Virus record (IMG/VR): IMGVR_UViG_3300037264_000454
Coordinates: 1 to 59,996 of that record
Strand: one strand, 5' to 3'
DNA from: a virus
Length of the DNA stretch: 59,996 bases
How positions within the stretch are numbered: the first letter of the stretch is position 1; each line of letters opens with the position of its first letter. Below the pieces are notes generated by a model. It did no database searches and had not been told where the DNA came from. It saw only the letters and a program-made list of their open reading frames with translations. Of this stretch, positions 41,207 to 48,324 are shown one piece after another. The position numbers and the translations under genes were made by a program.

Positions 41207-41403
41207 TTGTCCGTCTCCCACAGCGCACAATGGTCGTCGGGGTTGACGTAGACGCGATGGGCCTTGCAGTAGACCTCGACGCCGCGCGGTGCGTAGTACT
41301 GGCCCCAGATGTTCGAGCGGTTGCAGTCGGCGCACCACCCCTCTCGGCAGCGGGCGGGACGGATGTCTTCGTCGCAAGCGGGGCAGCGGACGGGGTCAGT
41401 CAT
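41203..41403 (-). CDS. Zinc-binding small protein
   Basis: 66 residues, ATG at 41403. CPACDEDIRP, then CREGWCADCNRSN and CKAHRVYV: six Cys and several His suggest one or two zinc sites. Unknown function. Confidence 0.65.
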   Translation of the reverse strand: MTDPVRCPACDEDIRPARCREGWCADCNRSNIWGQYYAPRGVEVYCKAHRVYVNPDDHCALWETDK

Positions 41404-41578
41404 GCTTGCAGCCGGCCGCGATCCATGCGTCGAGTCCCTCCGCCGCTTCGTCACATACGGGGTCGTCTTCGGGGTCTGTCATGGGCACGTGTGTGCGCCA
41501 GTAGTCGCGGTCCCCTAGCGTCCCGGCGAGAACTCGGGTCTTACGGAGGGCTGAGGTTTCGGGGTCGGAGCTAGTCAT
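41396..41578 (-). CDS. 60-aa acidic hypothetical protein
   Basis: ATG at 41578; overlaps the next start by 8 nt. MTSSDPETSALRKTRVLAGT, then acidic MTDPEDDPVCDEAAEGLDAW. No motif. Confidence 0.55.
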   Translation of the reverse strand: MTSSDPETSALRKTRVLAGTLGDRDYWRTHVPMTDPEDDPVCDEAAEGLDAWIAAGCKHD

Positions 41579-41587
41579 AGGCTTTCA

Positions 41588-41788
41588 CTAACCCGCGAAA
41601 CGTTGACGTAGGATGCGACCGGCGCGCTCGTATCTGCGCCATGCGGCTGCCACGTCGACGCCCTCGAATGCGGCTATCTTCCGCCACGAGAGGCCGCCGC
41701 AATCCCGCATCTCGACCACGGCAAGTTGCTTCTCCGTGAGACACGACAGGTCGAGTCCGGGGAATTGCTCGCGCAGACTATCCGGCAC
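41588..41788 (-). CDS. Sigma region 4-like HTH protein
   Basis: 66 residues, GTG at 41788. LTEKQLAVVEMRDCGGLSWR, then KIAAFEGVDVAAAWRRYERA matches the sigma-70 region 4/LuxR-style HTH. Too short to be a full sigma factor, so a DNA-binding regulator or small co-sigma. Follows the CCA-adding-like enzyme. Confidence 0.65.
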   Translation of the reverse strand: MPDSLREQFPGLDLSCLTEKQLAVVEMRDCGGLSWRKIAAFEGVDVAAAWRRYERAGRILRQRFAG

Positions 41789-41793
41789 GCGGC

Positions 41794-42816
41794 TCAGGGA
41801 GAGCTGCCCCGCTCCCCCTTTTGGTGCTTACTCGCCCCGTCGTCATACGGCTTCAGTGGCGACGACACGCTCAGGTGGTCGCGCACCAGCGCCGAGACGA
41901 CATCGCGACGGTCGTTCGACCACTTCGAATACGCCGCCAGCTTGAGCACCATCTCGTAGCCGAGCAGGTCGTGGCGCACGTAGTTGCTGCGATCCGGGCG
42001 GTCTGTGCGTACGTACGGCTTGCCGATGTCGTGCAAGAGCGCAGCCCAGCGCATCGTCACGTCGGCCGGCGTGGCTTGCACGACCTTCAGCGTGTGCTCC
42101 CATAGCGTGAAGTCGTGGTGCGGGTTGTTCTGCTCGTAGCCGACCTGCGGCGCCAGTTCCGGCAGCATGTAGTTGAGCAGGCGCGTGTCGGCCATGAGGT
42201 CGAGCCCCTGGTATACGTGCTCGCCCACCAGTAGCTTGTCCATCTCCTGCATCCATCGCTCGCGGGACACGCTCAGCACCTTGTACGAGAGTTCGCGCGC
42301 CTTCTTGAACGTCAGCGGGTCGACGTCGAATCCGAGCTGTGAGCGGAAGCGGGCCAGTCGCAGGATGCGCAGCGGGTCTTCGCGGAAGCGATGAGAGGGC
42401 GTACCGACTGCGCGCAGCATCTTCTGACTCAGATCCTCTTGCCCGCCGAACGGGTCGATGATGCGCCTGCCTCTGCGCGCCAGGGCGTTGACAGTGAAGT
42501 CGCGGCGGGAGAGGTCGTGGGTCACGTTGCTACAGAAGGCGACGGCGGGCTTGCGTGACGCGGCCGTGTACTTCTCCGTTCGGAAGGTCGTGCATTCGAC
42601 GAACTGGCCGTCGAGCTTGAATCCGATAGTTCCGAAGCGTTTGCCGGAAACGTAGGGGCGGCGACCGGCGGCACGTACACGCGCTTCGATGTCGTCGGGC
42701 AGCAGGGGCGTGCAGAAGTCATAATCCTTGGGCGCCAGGCCGAGCAGTTCGTCTCTGACGGCACCGCCCACGAGGTAGAGCGGGTCAATGATTTCGCGGA
42801 CGGCTTCGTACATCAC
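41794..42816 (-). CDS. tRNA nucleotidyltransferase / poly(A) polymerase family (CCA-adding-like)
   Basis: 340 residues, ATG at 42816. Class II nucleotidyltransferase motifs in order: LVGGAVRDELLGLAPKDYDF (G-G-x-V-R-D and D-x-D), SRRDFTVNALARRGRRIIDP, GTPSHRFREDPLRILRLARF, then a helical neck. The HD domain AALLHDIGKPYVRTDRPDRS is present, as in bacterial CCA enzymes. It probably restores or edits tRNA 3' CCA ends. The C-terminus ends in basic KHQKGERGSSP. With RlaP and Rnl2 it forms an RNA-repair set. Confidence 0.85.
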   Translation of the reverse strand: MMYEAVREIIDPLYLVGGAVRDELLGLAPKDYDFCTPLLPDDIEARVRAAGRRPYVSGKRFGTIGFKLDGQFVECTTFRTEKYTAASRKPAVAFCSNVTHDLSRRDFTVNALARRGRRIIDPFGGQEDLSQKMLRAVGTPSHRFREDPLRILRLARFRSQLGFDVDPLTFKKARELSYKVLSVSRERWMQEMDKLLVGEHVYQGLDLMADTRLLNYMLPELAPQVGYEQNNPHHDFTLWEHTLKVVQATPADVTMRWAALLHDIGKPYVRTDRPDRSNYVRHDLLGYEMVLKLAAYSKWSNDRRDVVSALVRDHLSVSSPLKPYDDGASKHQKGERGSSP

Positions 42817-43487
42817 GTCACCCCTCGGATCGCCAGCAACACCTCATTGACGAGCTCGTAGTCGGGCTCCTTGGGCAGCACCGATTCGACCGCGTCCATC
42901 TCCGCCATCGCCGCCTCGAAGCGCGGCTTGAGTTCCGCCAGCGGCAGCTTGCCGATCGCCATGAGTTCGGCGGGGTCGGCCACGCGCACTTCGAGCGTTC
43001 CGTCGCGCAGCAGTTGCGTGCCTTGGCGCAGCAGACGGAAACAATGCCTCGCGTGTTTCTCGAAGCGGCGCTTCACTCGCGGGTTGAAGCCTTCGAGCCC
43101 TTGACGTTCGCGCATTTCGAGCTTGCGCACTTGAGCGATGGCGTATCCGCCGTACGTCTGGCGCGCTTTCTGACTCAGGAACGCGGCACGATTCGAGACA
43201 AGCAGCCCACCTTCGGGGGTGAGCGTCTTGTAGCCTTCGAGAAACAGTTGCTCGATGATGTTCGGGTTGCTGGCCAGGGCGAGGCCGACGAACTTGCCGA
43301 CCTCGTGCAGCACCGTCTCGTGCGCCGTGTCGTCGATGGTGTCGAGGCCCCGAAACTTGCCGATGCCGAGGATGCGCGGCGTCGGGTACACGAACACGCC
43401 GCGCCAGTCTTCGTCGGATTCGGGCGTGTCGAGTCCGTACGCCTTCGATCCGGCGAGTCCGAGCAGGATGGTGCGACGGTCGCTCAC
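42813..43487 (-). CDS. RlaP-like nucleotidyltransferase (RNA repair, pol-beta family)
   Basis: 224 residues from GTG at 43487 (GTGA). TILLGLAGSKAYGLDTPESD, then DEDWRGVFVYP supplies the G-S-x-x-Y-G and D-x-D-x-R-G signatures of the PF10127/YcgL-type group I recall as 'RNA repair pathway DNA polymerase beta family'. Further NPNIIEQLFLEGYKTLTPEG and PRVKRRFEKHARHCFRLLRQ fit. Located directly between the CCA-adding-like enzyme and small genes leading to the RNA ligase. Confidence 0.8.
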   Translation of the reverse strand: MSDRRTILLGLAGSKAYGLDTPESDEDWRGVFVYPTPRILGIGKFRGLDTIDDTAHETVLHEVGKFVGLALASNPNIIEQLFLEGYKTLTPEGGLLVSNRAAFLSQKARQTYGGYAIAQVRKLEMRERQGLEGFNPRVKRRFEKHARHCFRLLRQGTQLLRDGTLEVRVADPAELMAIGKLPLAELKPRFEAAMAEMDAVESVLPKEPDYELVNEVLLAIRGVT

Positions 43488-43669
43488 GACGCCACCCTCC
43501 GAAACGGAAGACTCGACGGCGAGTGCTTCGTGTCGCCCGTACCCGTCGGCAGCCCATGCTTGTCCCACCAGGGAACCACGAGACGGGCGAGCATTAGCCA
43601 GGCGGCGCGATACATGCTCTCGACAAATGCCGTCGTGTCGGCCGTGATCGTGACTCGCAGACCGCTCAC
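43484..43669 (-). CDS. Small hypothetical protein, paralogue of 50039-50176
   Basis: 61 residues, GTG at 43669. LRVTITADTTAFVESMYRAA, then WLMLARLVVPWWDKHGLP mirrors the 45-aa protein at 50039-50176 (RITADVSRCRESFEWAAW then LVVAYYAMCGLP). Amphipathic. Unknown function. Confidence 0.6.
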   Translation of the reverse strand: MSGLRVTITADTTAFVESMYRAAWLMLARLVVPWWDKHGLPTGTGDTKHSPSSLPFRRVAS

Positions 43670-43839
43670 GACTTCCTCCACGAGAACAGCTCCCGCAACT
43701 TGCGCAGGTACGCGCTCTGGAAGTTGGGCGCGTTCCAGACCTGCTTCGTCTTGCTGCGCCGCTTGTACGTGTGGCCGCGCTTGGACGTGTGAGTGCGGAC
43801 GTGGACGGTGACGCCGTTGTTTTGGGGGAGTTCGCTCAC
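43666..43839 (-). CDS. 57-aa very basic protein
   Basis: GTG at 43839; both junctions are GTGA overlaps. Lys/Arg/His-rich core (VRTHTSKRGHTYKRRSKTKQ) and a C-terminal AYLRKLRELFSWRKS helix. Likely binds nucleic acid. Coupled to RlaP-operon genes. Confidence 0.6.
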   Translation of the reverse strand: MSELPQNNGVTVHVRTHTSKRGHTYKRRSKTKQVWNAPNFQSAYLRKLRELFSWRKS

Positions 43840-44096
43840 CACCACGTCCGCCTCGGAGCGTTGGCGAAGAACATCTGGGCGAGGGCGTCGATGCCATTGC
43901 GGATCGTAGCGAGTTCGCTCTCTGCTTCTCTTCGGTAGCGGCGTTCAAGGCCGTCGCTGTATAGTGCGCGCTCAAGCGCCTGTTCTGCGGTCAGTACGCG
44001 GCTCCGCTCTACCCGACACGTCGCGCAGACGTACATACCTCCGGAGACCTCAACCACGGGCGTCAAGCAGTTCAGGCAGTACGCTGTCTCGCTCAC
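43836..44096 (-). CDS. Zinc-ribbon with helical tail
   Basis: 86 residues, GTG at 44096. CLNCLTPVVEVSGGMYVCAT then C: a zinc ribbon in the first 30 residues, then a helical LTAEQALERALYSDGLERRY tail. Confidence 0.65.
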   Translation of the reverse strand: MSETAYCLNCLTPVVEVSGGMYVCATCRVERSRVLTAEQALERALYSDGLERRYRREAESELATIRNGIDALAQMFFANAPRRTWW

Positions 44097-44338
44097 TTCC
44101 CCTTCCCCTTCCTCGTCTTCGGCGCACAGACCGGCGCCTCTGGTGTGAGAATGCGTGCCGTACCGTCCGCGAAGACGACCTCGTATCGCAGCGGCATACC
44201 GGCACGCGGCGGGATCTCGATGACGACCGCGACCTTGCGCCATTGCCCGCTTCGGTGCAGGGCGTAGAACGTGTCGCCGTTCTCGACTGCGACGCGGATG
44301 TGGTAGGGGGGGTTGGGGGGGGATTGGGGTCTGCTCAC
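44093..44338 (-). CDS. Small beta-strand protein
   Basis: 81 residues from GTG at 44338 (GTGA). HIRVAVENGDTFYALHRSGQ, then WRKVAVVIEIPPRAG and LRYEVVFADGTARILTP form a small beta-barrel-like pattern; Lys-rich end. The 5' end contains G-runs on the plus strand (44307-44326), a possible indel risk. Confidence 0.6.
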   Translation of the reverse strand: MSRPQSPPNPPYHIRVAVENGDTFYALHRSGQWRKVAVVIEIPPRAGMPLRYEVVFADGTARILTPEAPVCAPKTRKGKGK

Positions 44339-44436
44339 GGGTGTCTCCTTCCGCGTCCACGCATGCCGACGCGCTTGCCCTTCTTTGCGCGGTGGGTCTG
44401 CTTGCGTGGCCCATGTCCCCACCACGCATGATTCAT
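44335..44436 (-). CDS. 33-aa very basic peptide
   Basis: ATG at 44436 chosen because GAGGAG lies six bases upstream. MNHAWWGHGPRKQTHRAKKG then Arg-rich end. Longer versions with starts at 44463 or 44553 have poorer sites and overlap the RNA ligase gene. Possible nucleic-acid binder. Confidence 0.45.
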   Translation of the reverse strand: MNHAWWGHGPRKQTHRAKKGKRVGMRGRGRRHP

Positions 44437-44498
44437 CCACCGCTCCTCGAACATGTCGTACATGTACTTCTGAAGGCGGGCGCGGATGGCGGCGAGTG

Positions 44499-45410
44499 TC
44501 AGTCTCTCGTGCGCCAGTTCGACATCCTCGCCGCGAGCTGCATCTTGTACCATTCCGGCAGCCCGGATATGGACTTGCGCAAGAGGTCGTCGCCGAACTC
44601 GCGCCAGAGGAAGTCGCGGATCGCCTCGGACTCCTCTTCGGCGATGTCGCGCTTCACTTCGACGATGAGCTTGCCGATGTCACGCGGCGCACCATCCAGA
44701 AGACTCGCATCGCGCAGGTGTTGCACGGCCTTCTGCCAGCGCGCTTCCGTACGGAAACCGTCAACGAATACATCCCACTTCCCCCGGCTCGTGTTTTCGC
44801 GGCTCCAGTCCTTGATATGCCGCTCCTTGAACTTCTCCGAGACAAGCTTGCCTGCCATGAGTGGGATCGGCTGGCCGCCCAGCAGGAACGGCTTCGCGTA
44901 GTTCTTGACGACGACTCCCTCGACCGTCGTGCCGCCGAGGTAGCTGCCGCGCTCTAGGAACGTGGTCAGTTGTGCGACGGATTCGACCACGCCCTCGTAG
45001 ATGACCGGGACCACGTCGCAGCCCAACTCTCCGGCAAACCCGGACAGTTGCGCGTAGTCGCAGAAGGTGCCGCCGACGCTACTGGCGCCAAAGAGTGCGA
45101 CGTTCGACTTCGGCACGCGCTCGTAGGCCAGCGTATTGTGCTTCGGCTTGGCCAGCGTCTCGCCGTAGAAGACGACGCCCTCGGGAAGCGGTGCCGCGAA
45201 TGCGAACTCGACGGCGGGCGAGAACAGTTTGTCGGCCGTCTCGCGGAATATCTCGCGGCCCCTGGAGCGCACGCGCACCTCGCCGTCGAAGCGGCCGAAG
45301 ATGAACTGGCTGCCGTCGATCTTCTCCGTCACTTCCACCGGCCCATCGAACAGGTCGCGGATGTAGTCGGTGCCGACGGCGAAGATTTTGGGGAAGGCGT
45401 GAAAGCTCAT
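44499..45410 (-). CDS. Rnl2-family RNA ligase
   Basis: 303 residues. Motif I VTEKIDGSQFIFGRFDGEVR near residue 30, SRGREIFRETADK (motif Ia-like), GVVFYGETLAKPKHNTLAYE (motif III), TTVEGVVVKNYAKP (motif IV), IPLMAGKLVSEKFKERHIK (motif V) and a helical C-terminal domain. Length fits the Rnl2 group. ATG at 45410 lies 6 nt downstream of TAGGGT, so the mRNA may be leaderless. Likely rejoins nicked RNA, such as tRNA cut by host defence nucleases. Confidence 0.88.
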   Translation of the reverse strand: MSFHAFPKIFAVGTDYIRDLFDGPVEVTEKIDGSQFIFGRFDGEVRVRSRGREIFRETADKLFSPAVEFAFAAPLPEGVVFYGETLAKPKHNTLAYERVPKSNVALFGASSVGGTFCDYAQLSGFAGELGCDVVPVIYEGVVESVAQLTTFLERGSYLGGTTVEGVVVKNYAKPFLLGGQPIPLMAGKLVSEKFKERHIKDWSRENTSRGKWDVFVDGFRTEARWQKAVQHLRDASLLDGAPRDIGKLIVEVKRDIAEEESEAIRDFLWREFGDDLLRKSISGLPEWYKMQLAARMSNWRTRD

Positions 45411-45493
45411 ACCGGCACCCTAGCAAGTGAAGCCGACGCAACCGTCGCACCCCCCGCGACAGCCCCCGCACAGCCGCGTGCTACACTGCTGGC
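45411..45493. promoter_or_regulatory. Divergent leaderless promoters between RNA ligase and integrase-like genes
   Basis: Minus strand: TGC-TAGGGT (hexamer 45417-45422), then 6 nt, then ATG at 45410. Plus strand: TGC-TACACT (hexamer 45482-45487), then 6 nt, then ATG at 45494. Both are extended -10 elements placed so that transcription would begin at or next to the A of ATG. Confidence 0.6.
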
Positions 45494-45907
45494 ATGAATG
45501 TCGCCGACGCGCTCGCCGTGTGGGTGCGCGACGGGCTGCCTTGCGGGCGCCGGCCGCGTACTGTCGGCACGCATGCGGGAATAGTCGAGGACGTGCTCGT
45601 GCCGCGCTTCGGTCGCGTGGCGTTGTCCGACCTGTCTCCGAAATCGATCGCGCGCTGGCAGCACGACATGATCCGCGACGGGCTGGCTCTCTCGACCGTC
45701 AGACAACGCGCCGGGACGCTGCGTCTGGCGCTGGCCTGGATGGTGACGGCGGGGATGCTTGCCGAGAGTCCGGCGAACTATGTGAGGATGCCGCGCAGGG
45801 TGAAGCAGGTGACGCCGGCGGGCGTCGTCAGTCTAGCGGAGTGGCGCAGGCGGAGAGTGGTCTGTTGCCGTATCCATGGTTACATTCTACCCGAACGGCG
45901 TGCATGA
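45494..45907 (+). CDS. Tyrosine recombinase core-binding domain without catalytic domain
   Basis: 137 residues. TVADALAVW-like start (here NVADALAVWVRDG), then RRPRTVGTHAGIVEDVLVPR, FGRVALSDLSPKSIARWQHD, STVRQRAGTLRLALAWMVTA and LAESPANYVRMPRRV is the SAM-like core-binding domain of phage integrases. The chain ends where the R...H-x-R...Y catalytic domain should begin, replaced by a short Arg-rich tail. It is a truncated integrase, or a regulator derived from one. Confidence 0.75.
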   Translation: MNVADALAVWVRDGLPCGRRPRTVGTHAGIVEDVLVPRFGRVALSDLSPKSIARWQHDMIRDGLALSTVRQRAGTLRLALAWMVTAGMLAESPANYVRMPRRVKQVTPAGVVSLAEWRRRRVVCCRIHGYILPERRA

Positions 45908-45955
45908 ACTGACCACCTGGGCGAGCGTGATGGGGATGGGCGAGTGACCCGTCCC

Positions 45956-46423
45956 CTACTCGCCGTCGGCCTCCTCGCTGCGCGCGAACTCGATCTCGCT
46001 CCGCAGCGCGATCGCGTCGTCGCGGCGCATCCTCACCTCGCCGCTGTCAGTGAGCCACGCGCCGGGGAGACGGTCGCCACGATACCAATCGCGCACCGTC
46101 TGCGGACTGACGCCGAGTACCCCGGCGATCGCGGCGCTGCGCAGAGTGAGGTTGAGTCTCACCGTGCAATCGCCGGTGGTGTCGACCTCGTTGAGGGTCT
46201 CGAGGATCTGCGAGGACGTACCGTCGTCGCTGACCGGCACGCCGCCGACAAACAGGCGCTCGTAGTAGTAGGTTCCGGGGCCGATGAGGCGCGTACGCTC
46301 GACGATGGCGCGGCGAACGGCCTTGACGGTGCCGACGTGGTCGGGTTTCGCCGGCGCGTGGGTTGTCGACCAGCCGTATCCGAGGTTGCGGGTCTGGCGC
46401 GTGATGGTGGCTGTGGTCTGCAT
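45956..46423 (-). CDS. HTH regulator, cassette copy 2
   Basis: 155 residues. Same protein as 38636-39121 apart from the first ~14, ~10 central and last ~20 residues; HTH AIAGVLGVSPQTVRDWYRGD is identical. Oriented opposite to copy 1. Two long DNA stretches are identical between the copies, pointing to recent duplication or ongoing gene conversion. Confidence 0.75.
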   Translation of the reverse strand: MQTTATITRQTRNLGYGWSTTHAPAKPDHVGTVKAVRRAIVERTRLIGPGTYYYERLFVGGVPVSDDGTSSQILETLNEVDTTGDCTVRLNLTLRSAAIAGVLGVSPQTVRDWYRGDRLPGAWLTDSGEVRMRRDDAIALRSEIEFARSEEADGE

Positions 46424-46453
46424 GGTGGTCTCCTCTCGGTATCGTCTGTCTCG

Positions 46454-46702
46454 TCAGATGCAGTCGTTGCAGATTCCGCTACCGGCGATGGTCGTGAACA
46501 TGTAGGCGGGGAGACGGCGGCCGCAGCGGCTGCAACGATGATCGGCGATCGCGCGCTGGCGAGCGGTCTCGGCCTCGCGTGCGATCTGATCGTCGGCGGC
46601 TGCGGTGTAGTAGGAGTCGGACTCGGCGGCCTCGGAGGCCAGAAACGCGGCCTCATCGGCGGCGGTGTGCTGGGGCTCATCTGTGTAATCCGTGTAGTAC
46701 AT
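46454..46702 (-). CDS. Zinc-finger protein, first gene of cassette 2
   Basis: 82 residues from ATG at 46702 (GGAGGGG). Acidic, Tyr-rich start (YYTDYTDEPQHTAADEAAFL), long helix, then a C-terminal zinc site RCSRCGRRLPAYMF...GICNDC. Unrelated to the first gene of cassette 1 although promoter and leader match. Confidence 0.65.
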   Translation of the reverse strand: MYYTDYTDEPQHTAADEAAFLASEAAESDSYYTAAADDQIAREAETARQRAIADHRCSRCGRRLPAYMFTTIAGSGICNDCI

Positions 46703-46810
46703 GACCCCTCCTGTCTCCGTTGCCTTACACTGTGTAGTATACCCTATCAAACGGCATATGCAACACTAAAACGCATGGAAATGTTAAGAACATGTTAAGA
46801 ACATGTTAAG
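46703..46810 (-). promoter_or_regulatory. Operator and sigma70-like promoter, cassette copy 2
   Basis: Minus strand: three CTTAACATGTT-type repeats (46780-46810), -35 TTGCAT (46758-46763), 16-nt spacer, -10 TATACT (46736-46741), then the shared leader ACACAGTGTAAGGCAACGGAG. Compared with copy 1 it has one extra operator repeat and a better -10. Confidence 0.75.
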
Positions 46811-46929
46811 GGCGGCTGGATCGTGCTGAGTTCGGTGTCGCAAGTGGCGAAGACTCTGTGGCGTCGGCCGAGTTCGTCGGGGTTCTCGACGCAGACTTGC
46901 CAGCGGGTGTTGCGCTTGCGGATGGACAT
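46795..46929 (-). CDS. 44-aa AP2-like integrase arm-domain fragment
   Basis: MSIRKRNTRWQVCVENPDEL, then GRRHRVFATCDTELS follows the arm-type (AP2-like) N-terminal domain of phage tyrosine integrases. The frame then runs into the operator of cassette 2, whose TTAAGAACATG supplies the stop. ATG at 46929 is 8 nt downstream of a perfect TATAAT, so it may be expressed as a leaderless mRNA. Likely a remnant, or a small DNA-binding protein derived from an integrase. Confidence 0.6.
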   Translation of the reverse strand: MSIRKRNTRWQVCVENPDELGRRHRVFATCDTELSTIQPPLTCS

Positions 46930-46937
46930 GGGGGGGG

Positions 46938-46943
46938 ATTATA
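46938..46943 (-). promoter_or_regulatory. TATAAT -10 element before the arm-domain ORF
   Basis: Minus-strand TATAAT, 8 nt from ATG 46929, separated by a C-run. No good -35. Consistent with a leaderless transcript. Confidence 0.5.
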
Positions 46944-46969
46944 GCGGGTGGGCGGGCTGGCGGAGGTGG

Positions 46970-47290
46970 TTAGGTTGGATTCGGGGCGGGGGTGGGGGGG
47001 TGCTCGGCGTCGTACTCTGCGGCGGTAATGGACAATACCTGCTCCGTCGTTTTTTGACTCGGATACTCTGACGGGTCGAGGACGTGAACGACCGTAGTGG
47101 CAGCCGACACATTCAGCGCCAGACGTCCCACCATCCATTCGGCCCGCTCCAGCCGCACGGCGAGGGCGGAGAGAGCGGCGTAGTCCTCTGTCTTCCGGAT
47201 GTCGTCGCCCATGTATGAGAAGGTCTGCCACCAGTTCTCGACCATCATCGGGCAGTCCTCGGCGGCAAGCAGTCTCTCAAGTGCGCTCAT
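46970..47290 (-). CDS. Hypothetical protein, paralogue of 50173-50487
   Basis: 106 residues, ATG at 47290 (ATGA overlap). LERLLAAEDCPMMVENWWQT, then AVRLERAEWMVGRLALNV and EYDAEHPPTP share L-x-x-E-D-C-P, R-L-E-R-A-E-W and Y-D-A-E-H-P with the 104-aa protein at 50173. Last gene of the long early operon before the integrase remnants. Confidence 0.65.
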   Translation of the reverse strand: MSALERLLAAEDCPMMVENWWQTFSYMGDDIRKTEDYAALSALAVRLERAEWMVGRLALNVSAATTVVHVLDPSEYPSQKTTEQVLSITAAEYDAEHPPTPAPNPT

Positions 47291-48324
47291 GCGTTTACCT
47301 CCATCTGCAACTGGTCCCGCCACGGCGCGACTCGCTTCTCTGCCAGCGCCGCGTACTCGGGATTGAGTTCGATGCCGACGAACTTGCGACCGAGGCGATA
47401 CGCGACGGCTCCCGTGGTGCCGCTGCCGCAGAACGGGTCGAGAATGGATCCTCCGTCCGGGCACCCGGCGACCGCGCAACGGCGGGCGAGTTCTTCCGGC
47501 ATGACCGCGAAGTGCGCCTCGGCGTACTGGGCGGGGGCAATAATCCACACGTCGCGCATCATCACGGGGGCGCTCATCTGCTCATCGCGGCTCATAGCGT
47601 CCCAGCGGTCATTGAAGCCGTCGTGGCGACGTCCATGGCCCCGTTGCTTGCCAGACATAGCCTTCATGGGGCCGTTGGTCTTTGCGCCCGCGTTGGCCCT
47701 GTGGCTGCCCGATTGCAGCTGTAGGTGCTGCATAAGGCGTGCCATTGTGGACTCTCGTGGCGGCGTCTTGATTGCGTCGAAGTCGCTCCAGTAGCGTGCC
47801 GACTTCGTGAGCATGTAGACCATCTCGTGCGCCGACGTGCAGCGATCCCCCTGCGAGCCGGGCATCCCGTTTGGCTTGGCCCACACGATCTCCGACCGGA
47901 GCCACCATCCGTCCGCCTGGAGGGCCATGGCGAGGCGGGCGGGAATCATGCAGAGGTCTTTGGGCTTGAGGCCAGTCGGTGGCGGCTTGCGTCTACCCAC
48001 GTCATGCGACGGGACTCGCCCATCGTCGGTCTGGGTATGCTTGCCGGGGTTCTGTCCGCCGCCCCACTTGTCGGTGTTGTTGTACGAGTCCCCCAGATTC
48101 AGCCACAGCGTCCCGTCGTCGCGCAGCACACGGCGCACTTCTCGGAACACGGCGACGAGGTTGTCGACGTAGGATTCGGGGGTGGGTTCTAGGCCGAGCT
48201 GGGCGTCTGTGCCGTAGTCGCGCAGGCCCCAGTACGGCGGGCTGGTGATGCAGCAGTTGACGGACTCGGGTTCAAGCGTGGGCAGGATGTCGAAGACGTT
48301 GCCGGTGAGGATGCCTTCGATCAT
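47287..48324 (-). CDS. DNA methyltransferase (N4/N6 type, class beta)
   Basis: 345 residues, ATG at 48324. CITSPPYWGLRDYGTDAQLG carries the S-P-P-Y catalytic motif; LWLNLGDSYNNTDKWGGG, DLCMIPARLAMALQADGWWL and RSEIVWAKPNGMPGSQGDRC follow; SILDPFCGSGTTGAVAYRLG is the AdoMet motif. S-P-P-Y is typical of N4-cytosine enzymes, but N6-adenine cannot be excluded. Protects phage DNA from restriction. Confidence 0.9.
   Translation of the reverse strand: MIEGILTGNVFDILPTLEPESVNCCITSPPYWGLRDYGTDAQLGLEPTPESYVDNLVAVFREVRRVLRDDGTLWLNLGDSYNNTDKWGGGQNPGKHTQTDDGRVPSHDVGRRKPPPTGLKPKDLCMIPARLAMALQADGWWLRSEIVWAKPNGMPGSQGDRCTSAHEMVYMLTKSARYWSDFDAIKTPPRESTMARLMQHLQLQSGSHRANAGAKTNGPMKAMSGKQRGHGRRHDGFNDRWDAMSRDEQMSAPVMMRDVWIIAPAQYAEAHFAVMPEELARRCAVAGCPDGGSILDPFCGSGTTGAVAYRLGRKFVGIELNPEYAALAEKRVAPWRDQLQMEVNA

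Noticed and set aside
45494-45907. Functional integrase and temperate lifestyle
   Set aside because: The catalytic domain is missing and no recognisable repressor or attP was found, so lysogeny cannot be claimed.
46806-47231. 142-codon minus-strand frame
   Set aside because: It overlaps the arm ORF and the 106-aa gene in another frame and reads as Pro/Arg/Ser-rich shadow peptide.
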